From Chloroflexia bacterium (GTDB lineage Bacteria > Chloroflexota > Chloroflexia > Thermomicrobiales > UBA6265), in assembly GCA_013696265.1 (NCBI GenBank), contig JACCYX010000316.1, forward strand, positions 1 to 26,430: 26,430 nt of DNA, in the 5' to 3' direction. The notes beneath the pieces were generated by a model that worked only from the letters and a program-made list of their open reading frames with translations, was not told the DNA's origin and made no database searches. The stretch's first letter is position 1; the number at the start of each line of letters is the position of its first letter. Positions 17,988-26,077 of the stretch are shown piece after piece. The translations under genes were made by a program, and so were the position numbers.

Positions 17988-19289
17988 TTATGGATAAATG
18001 CCGCGCAGCCGAGAGAAGCTGGCGACGCGTTCGATCGCCCGCACCAGCGCCGCGGTTCGCATGTGCACGCCGTATTTGCGAGACGTGTCGAGGACCGCCA
18101 CGTACGACCGCTGCATGATGTCGCGCAGCCGCTCGTTCACTTGCTCTTCGCTCCAGGGAAACGCCTGAAGCGCCTGAACCCATTCGAAATAGGAGACGGT
18201 GACGCCACCGGCGTTGGCGAAGATATCGGGCAGCACCAGCACGCCCCGGTCGTAGAGGATCGAATCGGCCTCCGGGGTGGTTGGTCCATTCGCGGCCTCG
18301 GCGACGATCTTCGCCTTGATCGACGCGGCGTTGCGGCGGGTAATCTGGCCTTCGAGCGCGGCGGGAATCAGGATGTCGCACTCCAGTTCGAGCATCTGCT
18401 CGTTGGTCACGTTCTCGGCCTCCCTGAACCCTAGCACGGACCCCGTGCGCTGCTTGTGCCGCGTCACGGCCTGGAGATCGAGGCCGTTGGGGTTGTGGAT
18501 GCCGCCGCGCGAGTCGCTGACCGCGACCACCGGCGACTCGTGCTCGGACATGAGCCGGGCCGCGACCGATCCGGCGTTGCCGAATCCCTGAACGACCGTG
18601 CGCGCCGACGAGAGCGACATGCCCTGGGTCCTGGCCGCCTCTTCGATCGCGAAGACGCAGCCCCGGCCCGTCGCCTCGTTCCGGCCCGCCGAGCCGCCGA
18701 GTTCCAGTGGCTTGCCCGTGACGACTCCCGGCACCGAGTAGCCGACGTTCATCGAATACGTGTCCATCAGCCAGGCCATCACCTGGGGATTGGTGTTCAC
18801 ATCCGGCGCCGGAATGTCGATGTTGGGACCGATGAACGGCTGGATTTCGGTTGTGTAGCGCCGGGTCAGGTTCTGGACTTCGGTCTGCGAGAGCTGTTTC
18901 GGATCGACCTGGACGCCGCCCTTGGCTCCCCCGTATGGAAGTCCAACCACGGCACACTTCCAGGTCATCCACATCGCCAGGGCCCGCACCTCGTTGATCG
19001 TAACTGACTGGTGATACCGGATGCCGCCCTTGGTCGGACCGGGCAGGCTGCTGTGCCGGACGCGATGTCCGGCGAAGACCTGAACCGACCCATCGTCCAT
19101 TTCAACCGGAAAATGGACGGTGAGTTCCCGTTGGCAGTGGCTGAGGGTTTGCCTGATCCCATCTTCGAGACCAATCACATCGGCGGCGATGTCGAACTGT
19201 TGCACGGCCACGGCAAAGAGATCGTCAGAATCCTGTTCTTGACGATCGATCACCGCGGTTCCGCGATGCGCGTCTTCGCTGACGATCAT
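17988..19289 (-). CDS. gdhA: Glutamate dehydrogenase (Glu/Leu/Phe/Val dehydrogenase family)
   Basis: Interconverts glutamate with 2-oxoglutarate and ammonium. The ATG at 19289 has GGGAAAGG close upstream, and the 29 extra codons of the longer frame are not family-like. The 433-residue length is right. The substrate-site lysines are seen at K87 (PTKGGIRYH), K111 (WKCAVVGLPYGG) and K123 (GGAKGGVQVDP, the family signature). The C-terminal half holds the nucleotide-binding domain with VQGFGNAGSVAA and VAVSDSRGGI. NAD versus NADP preference cannot be settled here. It lies 90 bases downstream of gatB on the same strand, with its own SD, so co-transcription is possible; the two share a link to glutamate/glutamine metabolism. 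Confidence 0.94.
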   Translation of the reverse strand: MIVSEDAHRGTAVIDRQEQDSDDLFAVAVQQFDIAADVIGLEDGIRQTLSHCQRELTVHFPVEMDDGSVQVFAGHRVRHSSLPGPTKGGIRYHQSVTINEVRALAMWMTWKCAVVGLPYGGAKGGVQVDPKQLSQTEVQNLTRRYTTEIQPFIGPNIDIPAPDVNTNPQVMAWLMDTYSMNVGYSVPGVVTGKPLELGGSAGRNEATGRGCVFAIEEAARTQGMSLSSARTVVQGFGNAGSVAARLMSEHESPVVAVSDSRGGIHNPNGLDLQAVTRHKQRTGSVLGFREAENVTNEQMLELECDILIPAALEGQITRRNAASIKAKIVAEAANGPTTPEADSILYDRGVLVLPDIFANAGGVTVSYFEWVQALQAFPWSEEQVNERLRDIMQRSYVAVLDTSRKYGVHMRTAALVRAIERVASFSRLRGIYP

Positions 19290-19379
19290 CGTTTCGACCT
19301 TTCCCGGCCAGCCGGTGAACCACCGGCCCGGCCCGCATGTACTGGGTAGATCGGCTCCACCCATGCCTCCCGACAAACC

Positions 19380-20858
19380 CTAAACGTCGTCGTCCAGCAC
19401 GCGAAGCAGCATGGCGCGCACGTCGTCGGGTTTCGCGCGGCCACCGGTTCTCCGCATGACGTCACCAATCAGGCGGCCAATCGCGGCCCCCTTGCCGCCC
19501 TTGAAGTCGGCGACAGCCGTAGGGTTGTCGGCGACGGCGGCACGGGCCGCCTCCAGCACTTCGGTCGTATCGTCCATCGACAGCAGATTGAGCCGGGTGG
19601 CGGCATTGGCTGGCGATTCTTCGCACTCGAGTTGGGGAAGGAGGTCCTTGGCGGCGCGGGCCGTAAGCTTGCCCTCCCGTACCAGCCGCACCAGCTCGGC
19701 GATCTGGCCGGCGGAGAGCGGCAACTGATCGAGCGGCATCGAGCGCGACCGCGCCAGGCCCATGATGTCGTTGACGATCCAGTTGGCGACCATCTGGGCG
19801 TCTGCGGCCGTGCCCAACGCCGAGCACGCCGCCTCGAACGTGTCGGCGATCGCCCGATCGTTCGTCAGCACGGCGGCATCCGACCCGGTCAGGCCGATGA
19901 CATCCACGAATCGCTGGAGGCGCGCCGCGGGCAATTCGGGCAAGGACGCCCGAATCTCCTCTCGAGCCGCGTCATCGGTCGTCAGGGGCGGCAAATCGGG
20001 CTCCGGGAAATACCGGTAGTCGTGCGCCTGTTCTTTGGTGCGCTGGGCCAGGGTGACGCCACGCGGCTCGCTCCAGCCGCGCGTCTCCTGAACCAGCGCG
20101 CCACCGTCCGCCACGACCTCGCGTTGCCGCACCTCCTCGAAGCGGAGGGCACGCTCGACGGCGCGGAACGAGTTCATGTTCTTGATCTCGACCTTGGGAC
20201 CGATGAAGGTGTCGTCGTGAGCCCGGATGGAAATGTTGGCGTCGCACCGAAACGCCCCGTCCTCCATGTTACCGGTCGAGGCGCCGATGTAGCGGAGAAT
20301 CCGGCGCAGGGCGACCAAATACTCGCGCGCCTCTTCCGGGGAGCACAGGTCGGGGTCGCCGACGATTTCCATGAGCGGCACGCCGGAGCGGTTGAGATCG
20401 ACCAGGGTGGCGCTGCCGTCGAACGATTCCTCGTGAAGGAGCCGCCCGGTATCTTCTTCAATGTGCACCCGGGTGATTCCCGCCGTCACCGGCTCGCCGT
20501 TGACCTCGAAGGTAATGGCGCCCTCGACGCAAAGCGGCAAGTCGTATTGGGAAATTTGGTAACCCTTGGGCAGATCGGGATAGACGTAGTTCTTGCGGTC
20601 GAGTTTGCAGAAATCGGGAATCGTGCAGTTGAGCGCCAGCCCGGTCCGCATCACGGTTTCGATCGCCGTCCGGTTCATGACCGGCATGGCGCCCGGCAAC
20701 CCGAGGCAAACGGGACAGACGTGCGTGTTCGGTTCGGCGTTGGCGTAGTCCGCCGAACAGCCGCAGTACATCTTGCTCCGGGTCAGGACCTGGGCGTGGA
20801 CCTCAAGACCGATAACCGTTTTGTAGCCAGTCTCCACCGCCAGCGCCACCAGCACCAT
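19380..20858 (-). CDS. gatB: Aspartyl/glutamyl-tRNA(Asn/Gln) amidotransferase subunit B
   Basis: The tRNA-binding and kinase subunit of GatCAB, which converts misacylated Glu-tRNA(Gln) and Asp-tRNA(Asn) to the correct amide forms. The product is about 492 residues, near the usual 475-490. It shows TVIGLEVHAQVLTRSKMYCGC near the start, the zinc-site cysteines C32, C34, C48 and C51, DRKNYVYPDLPKGYQISQYD, the ATP/Mg segment RVHIEEDTGRLLHE, LVDLNRSGVPLMEIV, and the C-terminal YqeY-like tail domain. The start is not certain: ATG at 20858 has no well-spaced SD, and TTG at 20864 or a GTG within the next seven codons are alternatives. gatA and gatC are not in the window. Confidence 0.94.
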   Translation of the reverse strand: MVLVALAVETGYKTVIGLEVHAQVLTRSKMYCGCSADYANAEPNTHVCPVCLGLPGAMPVMNRTAIETVMRTGLALNCTIPDFCKLDRKNYVYPDLPKGYQISQYDLPLCVEGAITFEVNGEPVTAGITRVHIEEDTGRLLHEESFDGSATLVDLNRSGVPLMEIVGDPDLCSPEEAREYLVALRRILRYIGASTGNMEDGAFRCDANISIRAHDDTFIGPKVEIKNMNSFRAVERALRFEEVRQREVVADGGALVQETRGWSEPRGVTLAQRTKEQAHDYRYFPEPDLPPLTTDDAAREEIRASLPELPAARLQRFVDVIGLTGSDAAVLTNDRAIADTFEAACSALGTAADAQMVANWIVNDIMGLARSRSMPLDQLPLSAGQIAELVRLVREGKLTARAAKDLLPQLECEESPANAATRLNLLSMDDTTEVLEAARAAVADNPTAVADFKGGKGAAIGRLIGDVMRRTGGRAKPDDVRAMLLRVLDDDV

Positions 20859-20921
20859 CCTCAATGAAACCGAAGATCAAAATGCGCCGCGGCGTCAGCC
20901 GCCGAGCCATGATTGGGCGAG

Positions 20922-20949
20922 ATTCTACCATGATGGCCAGCCCAGTCAT
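20922..20949 (-). promoter_or_regulatory. Candidate promoter of gatB
   Basis: On the minus strand ATGACT (20949-20944) and TAGAAT (20927-20922) are 16 bases apart, 64 bases before the gatB start. This lies in the 318-base divergent gap 20859-21176. On the plus strand CATAAT (20976-20981) is a weak -10 possibility for nuoG with no good -35. I see nothing else in the gap beyond a GGAGG SD at 21160. Confidence 0.35.
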
Positions 20950-21176
20950 CGGTTTCAGGACATCGCTTGTGCTACCATAATTGAGTATGTGACGCTTCTC
21001 ACGATAGCGTTTCCCAGCTACGAAACGAGTGTCAAATCCGATCGATTTCGGGGCCCGGCGTTACCGCCCTTCAGGTTCAATGGAACGCGGGGCCGCCGAA
21101 TAGACCCGTCCGCAAGCGCGGCCATCTCGCTTGCATGGCGGTTTCCGAAGTCCGCAGACGGAGGCGTTCCTGAGAC

Positions 21177-23591
21177 ATGGTGACAGCAACCCAGGTCAAA
21201 TTGGTCACCGGCAAGATCAACAGTCAAGACGTAACCGTCCCCCAGGGAACCTTCATTCTCGAAGCGGCCCGCCTCAACGGCATCGAAATCCCGAATCTGT
21301 GCTACCAGCCGCTGCTCCGGCCGTGGGGCTCGTGCCGCATCTGCACGGTCGAAATCCTTGGCAAGCGCGGCGGCCTGATCGAATCATGTACGACGCCCCT
21401 GGCGGAAGGTATGGAGGTGCTTACCCACTCCCCCGAAGTGGTTCAGGCGCGGCAATACATCCTCCAGATGTACCTCATCGATCACGCGCTCGACTGTCCG
21501 ACCTGCGACAAGTCCGGCGAGTGCTACCTGCAGGACAACACCTACCTGCACAACATCAACGCCAATCCCTACCGCCGGCCCAAGCTGGCCCAGCCCTACG
21601 AGCACTTCAGCGCGACCATCGACTACAAGTGGGACCGCTGCATCATGTGTAACCGCTGCACGCGGGTCTGCGATGAGGTTGTCGGCGTGGTCGCGATCGA
21701 AACCGCCAACCGCAGCCTCGAAGCCACGATCACGCCGGCCTACGGAATGGATCTCAGCGAAACTACCTGCACCAACTGCGGCATGTGCATTGCGGTCTGC
21801 CCGGTCGGGGCGCTGACCGACCGGCACTTCGGTCATCATCCCTGGGAGCTGGACACGACCGAGACGATCTGCGGCTTCTGCGATGTCGGCTGCACGCTCA
21901 ACATCGAATCCAACAAGGGCATCGTCCGGCGCACGTCGCACCTTTGGGAACGCGGCGTCAATCACGGTTACACCTGCGATCGCGGCAAGTGGGGCCACGA
22001 GCAAATCCAGTCGCCCGACCGGACGTATTACCCCCGAGTCCGCGGCGAGGACGGCCGGTACTACGAGATCACCTGGGACGAGGCGCTCGACCAGGTGGCG
22101 GCCGCCCTGCCGCGGTACACGGGCGGCGGCTTCGCGTCGCTGACCTCGGCCGAGAGTACCAATGAGGAAATCTACGGCCTCCAGCAGTTCACCCGGGCGG
22201 TCATGCAGAGCAACTCGGTGGACCGGTTGCTGACACCGGCGCAGGCCGGGGTCGAGCGGGCGACCCGTAAGGCGCTGGGCATCGACGCCGTCGCCACCAA
22301 CAACATGCAGGAACTTTTCTCGTCCGCGAAGAACCTGATCGTGGTCGGGCCGTCGATCTTCGACACGGCGCCGATCGCGTCGTACTGGATCAACCATGCC
22401 CGGCACTATCGCGAAGCCCGGATCACGGTCATCAGCACGGAGCACTACCCGCTCTGCGACCGGGCCGTGATCTGGATCAAGCCGAACGAGGGCACGACTG
22501 ATCTGGTGGTCAACGCCATCGCTAGCGAGATTGTGCGGCTCGGTCTTGCCTCCGAAGTGGCCGGCGCCGTCGAAGGCTTCGCCGCCTGGAAAGATCACCT
22601 GGGCGGAATCGACGTCGAAGCGGTCGCCGGCGCAACAGGCGTTCCGGCCGCGCAGATCACCGAAGCGGCGGTGCTGTTCGTCACCAGCAAGCAAGATGTC
22701 CCGTCGCAGGTGCCCGAAGGTGGCTTCCCTCCTGGCGCCATTTTCCACACCGTCGCCCATCAGGATACCGACGAACCGTACGGGGATGCGGAACAGGTCG
22801 CGCTGGCCTGCACCAACCTCAGCATCCTGACCGGCAACGTCGGCCGGGCGGGCGGTGGCGTGGCCTCGATGCGGGGACCGGCCAACTACCAGGGCGCCAC
22901 CGACATGGGCGCCACGCCGGACTGGCTGCCTGGTGGCGTGTCAGTCAGTGACGGCACGGCGCGCCAGCGTTACGAACAGGCCTGGGCCAATCGTTCCGCC
23001 AACGGGATCGTTTCGTTGCCGACTGCCAAGGGTGTGGCACTAGGTGATCTCTCCCGCGCAATTGAAGCCGGCGAGGTCAAGGCACTGTGGCTCGAAGCTG
23101 GCCTCGGCACCCGCGACTCGGTGATCGACGAGACGCTGTTCGAGGCATTGAAGAAGCTTGATTACTTCGTCGTGCTCGATGGGTTCAATTCCCCATTCGC
23201 CGAGATCGCCGACGTGGTGCTGCCGTTGGCCCTCAACCTGGAGAAAGATGGCACCTTCACCAGCTTCGACCGCACGGTCCAGCGGGTGCGGGCCGCCGTT
23301 CCGGCCCTCGGCGAGGCGCACGACAGCAGCGAGATCATTGGCGCGGTGGCCGATCGCCTGGGCTACACGTTCCCGTCCGGGCACGCCAGCCAGATCATGT
23401 CAGAGATCGCGAATCTTGTGCCCGGCTACGCGGGCGTCACCTACGCGCGGCTGGAGCGCGGCGGCATTGTGACCCCGGTGGAAAGATTCGGCGAGCAGGG
23501 CGCGACGATCCTGACGAATGGAACCGGTCCGCTTCATCCCCGGATGGTCAGGCTCGATGCGCGATCCATCCCCAACCAGCCCACGAACTAG
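21177..23591 (+). CDS. nuoG: NADH-quinone oxidoreductase subunit G, molybdopterin-oxidoreductase-like
   Basis: The large iron-sulfur subunit of the complex I peripheral arm, relaying electrons toward quinone. The 804-residue protein carries a plant-type [2Fe-2S] site (C42, C53, C56, C71), a His-Cys3 site (H103, C107, C110, C116), two [4Fe-4S] ferredoxin motifs (C155/158/161/165 and C198/201/204/208) and a further CxxCxxxC-x27-C site (C232, C235, C239, C267) matching the N7 cluster. The rest is a molybdopterin-oxidoreductase fold. RGPANYQGATDMG at 566-578 resembles the formate dehydrogenase motif, but where FdhF has Sec/Cys-His the sequence reads VDRLLTP (348-354), so no formate chemistry is expected. 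GGAGG lies 12 bases before the ATG. nuoI follows after 18 bases. Confidence 0.9.
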   Translation: MVTATQVKLVTGKINSQDVTVPQGTFILEAARLNGIEIPNLCYQPLLRPWGSCRICTVEILGKRGGLIESCTTPLAEGMEVLTHSPEVVQARQYILQMYLIDHALDCPTCDKSGECYLQDNTYLHNINANPYRRPKLAQPYEHFSATIDYKWDRCIMCNRCTRVCDEVVGVVAIETANRSLEATITPAYGMDLSETTCTNCGMCIAVCPVGALTDRHFGHHPWELDTTETICGFCDVGCTLNIESNKGIVRRTSHLWERGVNHGYTCDRGKWGHEQIQSPDRTYYPRVRGEDGRYYEITWDEALDQVAAALPRYTGGGFASLTSAESTNEEIYGLQQFTRAVMQSNSVDRLLTPAQAGVERATRKALGIDAVATNNMQELFSSAKNLIVVGPSIFDTAPIASYWINHARHYREARITVISTEHYPLCDRAVIWIKPNEGTTDLVVNAIASEIVRLGLASEVAGAVEGFAAWKDHLGGIDVEAVAGATGVPAAQITEAAVLFVTSKQDVPSQVPEGGFPPGAIFHTVAHQDTDEPYGDAEQVALACTNLSILTGNVGRAGGGVASMRGPANYQGATDMGATPDWLPGGVSVSDGTARQRYEQAWANRSANGIVSLPTAKGVALGDLSRAIEAGEVKALWLEAGLGTRDSVIDETLFEALKKLDYFVVLDGFNSPFAEIADVVLPLALNLEKDGTFTSFDRTVQRVRAAVPALGEAHDSSEIIGAVADRLGYTFPSGHASQIMSEIANLVPGYAGVTYARLERGGIVTPVERFGEQGATILTNGTGPLHPRMVRLDARSIPNQPTN

Positions 23592-23609
23592 CCATGGAAA
23601 GGGCATTCG

Positions 23610-24116
23610 ATGCTCGATGAAGTAAAAGGTTTTGGCGTTACGCTCAGACGGCTCGTCGTACCCAAGGTGGTCCAGGAGTACCCGGAGGTCAAACGGCCGA
23701 TGGCGCCCCGGTTCCGGGGCTTGCCGTCCTTGCGATCCGATCCCGAGACCGGCGACGCGCTCTGCGTGGCCTGTGGGCTCTGCGCCCGGATTTGCCCGAC
23801 CTCGTGCCTTGAGATGCACGTCGTCCCCTCCGAAGAGGGCGATCGCGAACTCGGGGAGTTCATCCTCAAGGCGGGCCGCTGCTTGTTCTGCGGGCTTTGC
23901 GCGCAGGTCTGCCCGGTCGACGCGATCACCATGAGCCAGGAGTACGAACTCTCGGTGCTGGAGCGCGACGGGCTCGTCTACACCAAGACCGAACTGGCCA
24001 CGATCGGCGCCCAGGCTCCGATCTGGTGGGACTCCGGCGTCGGGCCGGAGAATCAGCAGACGAACGCCCCGAACCGCTACGACCGTTTCAAGGATCACGC
24101 CTCCGAACTGTATTAG
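23610..24116 (+). CDS. nuoI: NADH-quinone oxidoreductase subunit I (2[4Fe-4S] ferredoxin type)
   Basis: The ferredoxin-like subunit that carries electrons through clusters N6a and N6b toward the quinone site. 168 residues. The two CxxCxxCxxxCP motifs are at C52/C55/C58/C62 and C91/C94/C97/C101. The N-terminal LRRLVVPKVVQEYPEVKRP and PRFRGLP match NuoI, which has a membrane-associating amphipathic start followed by the conserved RFRG. GGAAAGGG (23596-23603) is 6 bases before the ATG. It lies 18 bases after nuoG, but none of nuoA-F, H or J-N is adjacent within the window. Confidence 0.93.
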   Translation: MLDEVKGFGVTLRRLVVPKVVQEYPEVKRPMAPRFRGLPSLRSDPETGDALCVACGLCARICPTSCLEMHVVPSEEGDRELGEFILKAGRCLFCGLCAQVCPVDAITMSQEYELSVLERDGLVYTKTELATIGAQAPIWWDSGVGPENQQTNAPNRYDRFKDHASELY

Positions 24117-24152
24117 ACATGGATCAGACTTGTCCCGAACGTCTCAATACCC

Positions 24153-24313
24153 GTCATTCCGAGCTTGCGAAGAATCCCCCGGCGCAGCGAAGCGATAGCC
24201 GGTCCGCGACAGCGGACGTTTGGGATAAGGATCGAGCTAGTGCATTCCGAAGCCATGGGTCCGACTACGTCGGATGCGCTTCGCGCGGGGATCCTTCGCA
24301 AGTTCAGGATGAC
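24153..24313. repeat. GTCATTCC-type inverted repeat, copy 2
   Basis: The left arm GTCATTCCGAGCTTGCGAAG... (24153-24180) and the inverted right arm at 24287-24313 (GGGGATCCTTCGCAAGTTCA..., ending GATGAC) match with a few mismatches, enclosing about 106 bases. The left arm is nearly identical to one arm of the element at 12327-12400. It fills half of the gene-free stretch 24117-24458 between nuoI and the aldehyde dehydrogenase, which are on the same strand. No open frame inside it is credible, so it would be a non-coding mobile-type repeat. Confidence 0.75.
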
Positions 24314-24393
24314 GGTTAACGGGCTAGATCCGTGCCAAACGCGATCGAATGATCGCGATACACGACGGACGCGCATTTGGAGCAATGTCTCGA

Positions 24394-24428
24394 CCGGCAG
24401 CCCTGGCGTTGAACCCCAGGACCGCCGG
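24394..24428 (+). terminator. Hairpin ahead of aldehyde dehydrogenase, terminator or attenuator
   Basis: CCGGC (24394-24398) pairs with GCCGG (24424-24428), and the inner CCTGG (24402-24406) pairs with CCAGG (24416-24420). It is followed by TTTCCCTTT, then by the AAGGAG SD at 24448-24453. The layout is that of a terminator placed in a leader, so it could isolate the downstream gene from nuoI transcription or attenuate it. Confidence 0.35.
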
Positions 24429-24458
24429 TTTCCCTTTAGCTAACGACAAGGAGCTTCC

Positions 24459-25916
24459 GTGACTACTGAATATCCCATCTACATCGACGGCGCGTTCGTC
24501 AAGACCGGCAACGAACTGACCGTCACCAATCCGTTCGACGGCGGCGCGGTCGGCACGACCTGGCTGGCCGGGCCGGACGATCTCGACCGGGCCACGCACG
24601 CGGCCGAAGTTGCGTTCAAGTCCTTCGGCAAGACGCCGGTCTTCGAGCGGGTTGAACTTCTGAAGGCGTTGGCCGCGAAGCTGAGGGAACGCAGGACCGA
24701 CGTGATCGAAATCATCGTGCGCGAGGCGGGGAAGCCCGTTGGCGAGGCGACAACCGAGGTCGATCGCGGCGTGTTCACCATTGAGACCGCCGCCGAAGAA
24801 GCCAAGCGGATCCAGGGCGACATCATCCCGCTCGACCTCCTGCCGTCATCGAAGGGGCGGTTCGGGATCGTCCGCCGCTTTCCGATCGGGCCGATCGCCG
24901 GTATCTCGCCGTTCAACTTTCCGCTGAACCTGGCGCTGCACAAGGTGGCACCCGCGATCGCGTCCGGCAACACCATCGTCCTCAAGCCGCCCACCCTCGC
25001 TCCGTTGACGATGCTGCTAATCGCCCAACTCGCCGACGAGGTTGGAGTGCCGAAGGGCGTCTTGAACGTGCTCCCGATGGACCGCACGACCGGCGACAAA
25101 CTCGTCGCCGACGACCGCTTCAAGTTGCTGTCGTTCACCGGGTCGCCGGATGTTGGCTGGGATATGAAGCGCCGCGCCGGCGTCAAGCCGGTCGTGCTCG
25201 AACTCGGCGGCAACGCTGGGGTGCTCGTGGACGATGACGCCGACCTCGACTTTGCCGTCTCCCGGATCAGGACCGGGGCCTTCGCCTACGCCGGTCAGGT
25301 CTGCATCTCCGTCCAGCGCGTCTTCATCCATGAATCCGTCTACGAGACGGTGCGCGATCGGGTGGTCGAGGCGGCATCGACGCTCCGGATGGGCGACCCG
25401 GCCGATTCCTCCACCGAACTGGGACCGATGATCGACGACAAGGCGGCTGCGCGAACCCAATCATGGATCGAGCAAGCCGCGGCCGAAGGCGCGACCGTCC
25501 TCACCGGCGGCAAGGCCCGCGAGCGGTTCTTCGAGCCGACCGTGATCGAGAACGCAAACCCGAAGAGCTTCGTTTGCTCCCGAGAGGCATTCGCGCCGCT
25601 GGTCACGCTCTTCCCGGTCAAGTCCTTCAGCGAAGGCATCGCCCGCCTCAACGACTCGGAATACGGGCTCCAGGCGGGAGTCTTCACCAACCGGCTGGAG
25701 AACGCGCTGACCGCGTGGGAACGAATCGAAGCGGGCGGAGTGATCATTAATGATGTCCCGACCTACCGGATCGATCACATGCCGTACGGCGGCGTGAAAT
25801 CGTCCGGCTTGAGCCGCGAGGGGGTTCGCTACGCGATCGAGGACATGACCGAGCCGCGCCTGATGGTCATCAATCGGCTCGAAAGCCAGCAGCTCGACGG
25901 CGGCGACGCGGCATAG
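24459..25916 (+). CDS. NAD(P)-dependent aldehyde dehydrogenase
   Basis: Oxidises an aldehyde to the acid with NAD(P). The GTG start at 24459 has a perfect AAGGAG five bases upstream. The 485-residue length is typical. The catalytic set is complete: oxyanion Asn153 in SPFNFPLN, Lys176 in VLKPPTLAP, general base Glu248 in LELGGNAG, and nucleophile Cys282 in AGQVCISVQRV. Sequence style is closest to lactaldehyde or non-phosphorylating glyceraldehyde-3-phosphate dehydrogenases, but the substrate cannot be fixed from sequence. It is a single gene after a repeat and a leader hairpin, and is convergent with nfo. Confidence 0.92.
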   Translation: MTTEYPIYIDGAFVKTGNELTVTNPFDGGAVGTTWLAGPDDLDRATHAAEVAFKSFGKTPVFERVELLKALAAKLRERRTDVIEIIVREAGKPVGEATTEVDRGVFTIETAAEEAKRIQGDIIPLDLLPSSKGRFGIVRRFPIGPIAGISPFNFPLNLALHKVAPAIASGNTIVLKPPTLAPLTMLLIAQLADEVGVPKGVLNVLPMDRTTGDKLVADDRFKLLSFTGSPDVGWDMKRRAGVKPVVLELGGNAGVLVDDDADLDFAVSRIRTGAFAYAGQVCISVQRVFIHESVYETVRDRVVEAASTLRMGDPADSSTELGPMIDDKAAARTQSWIEQAAAEGATVLTGGKARERFFEPTVIENANPKSFVCSREAFAPLVTLFPVKSFSEGIARLNDSEYGLQAGVFTNRLENALTAWERIEAGGVIINDVPTYRIDHMPYGGVKSSGLSREGVRYAIEDMTEPRLMVINRLESQQLDGGDAA

Positions 25917-25965
25917 GTGAGTGTGGCCGGCAAGACTCATCACCGTCGTTCAAACTGTCTTGGCG

Positions 25966-26063
25966 GGTAGGGGAGCACCTGGCGCCTGTCCAGAGCGAAG
26001 CGTGGGATGCTCCCGAGACTTGGCAATTCCGAACCACGGGAGCACACAAGGTGCTCCCCTACC
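25966..26063. repeat. GTAGGGG-type inverted repeat, third copy
   Basis: GGTAGGGGAGCACCT (25966-25980) is the exact reverse complement of AGGTGCTCCCCTACC (26049-26063). A second partial pair lies inside, with ATGCTCCCG near 26007-26015 and CGGGAGCAC near 26037-26045. It occupies the gap between the convergent aldehyde dehydrogenase and nfo genes and shares its tips with the hairpins at 5584 and 6931. Confidence 0.8.
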
Positions 26064-26077
26064 GGGTCGGATGGAAG

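Noticed and set aside
24117..24443. Short open frames inside the 24153 repeat
   Set aside because: They depend on the inverted-repeat sequence, have no SD and match nothing I recognise.
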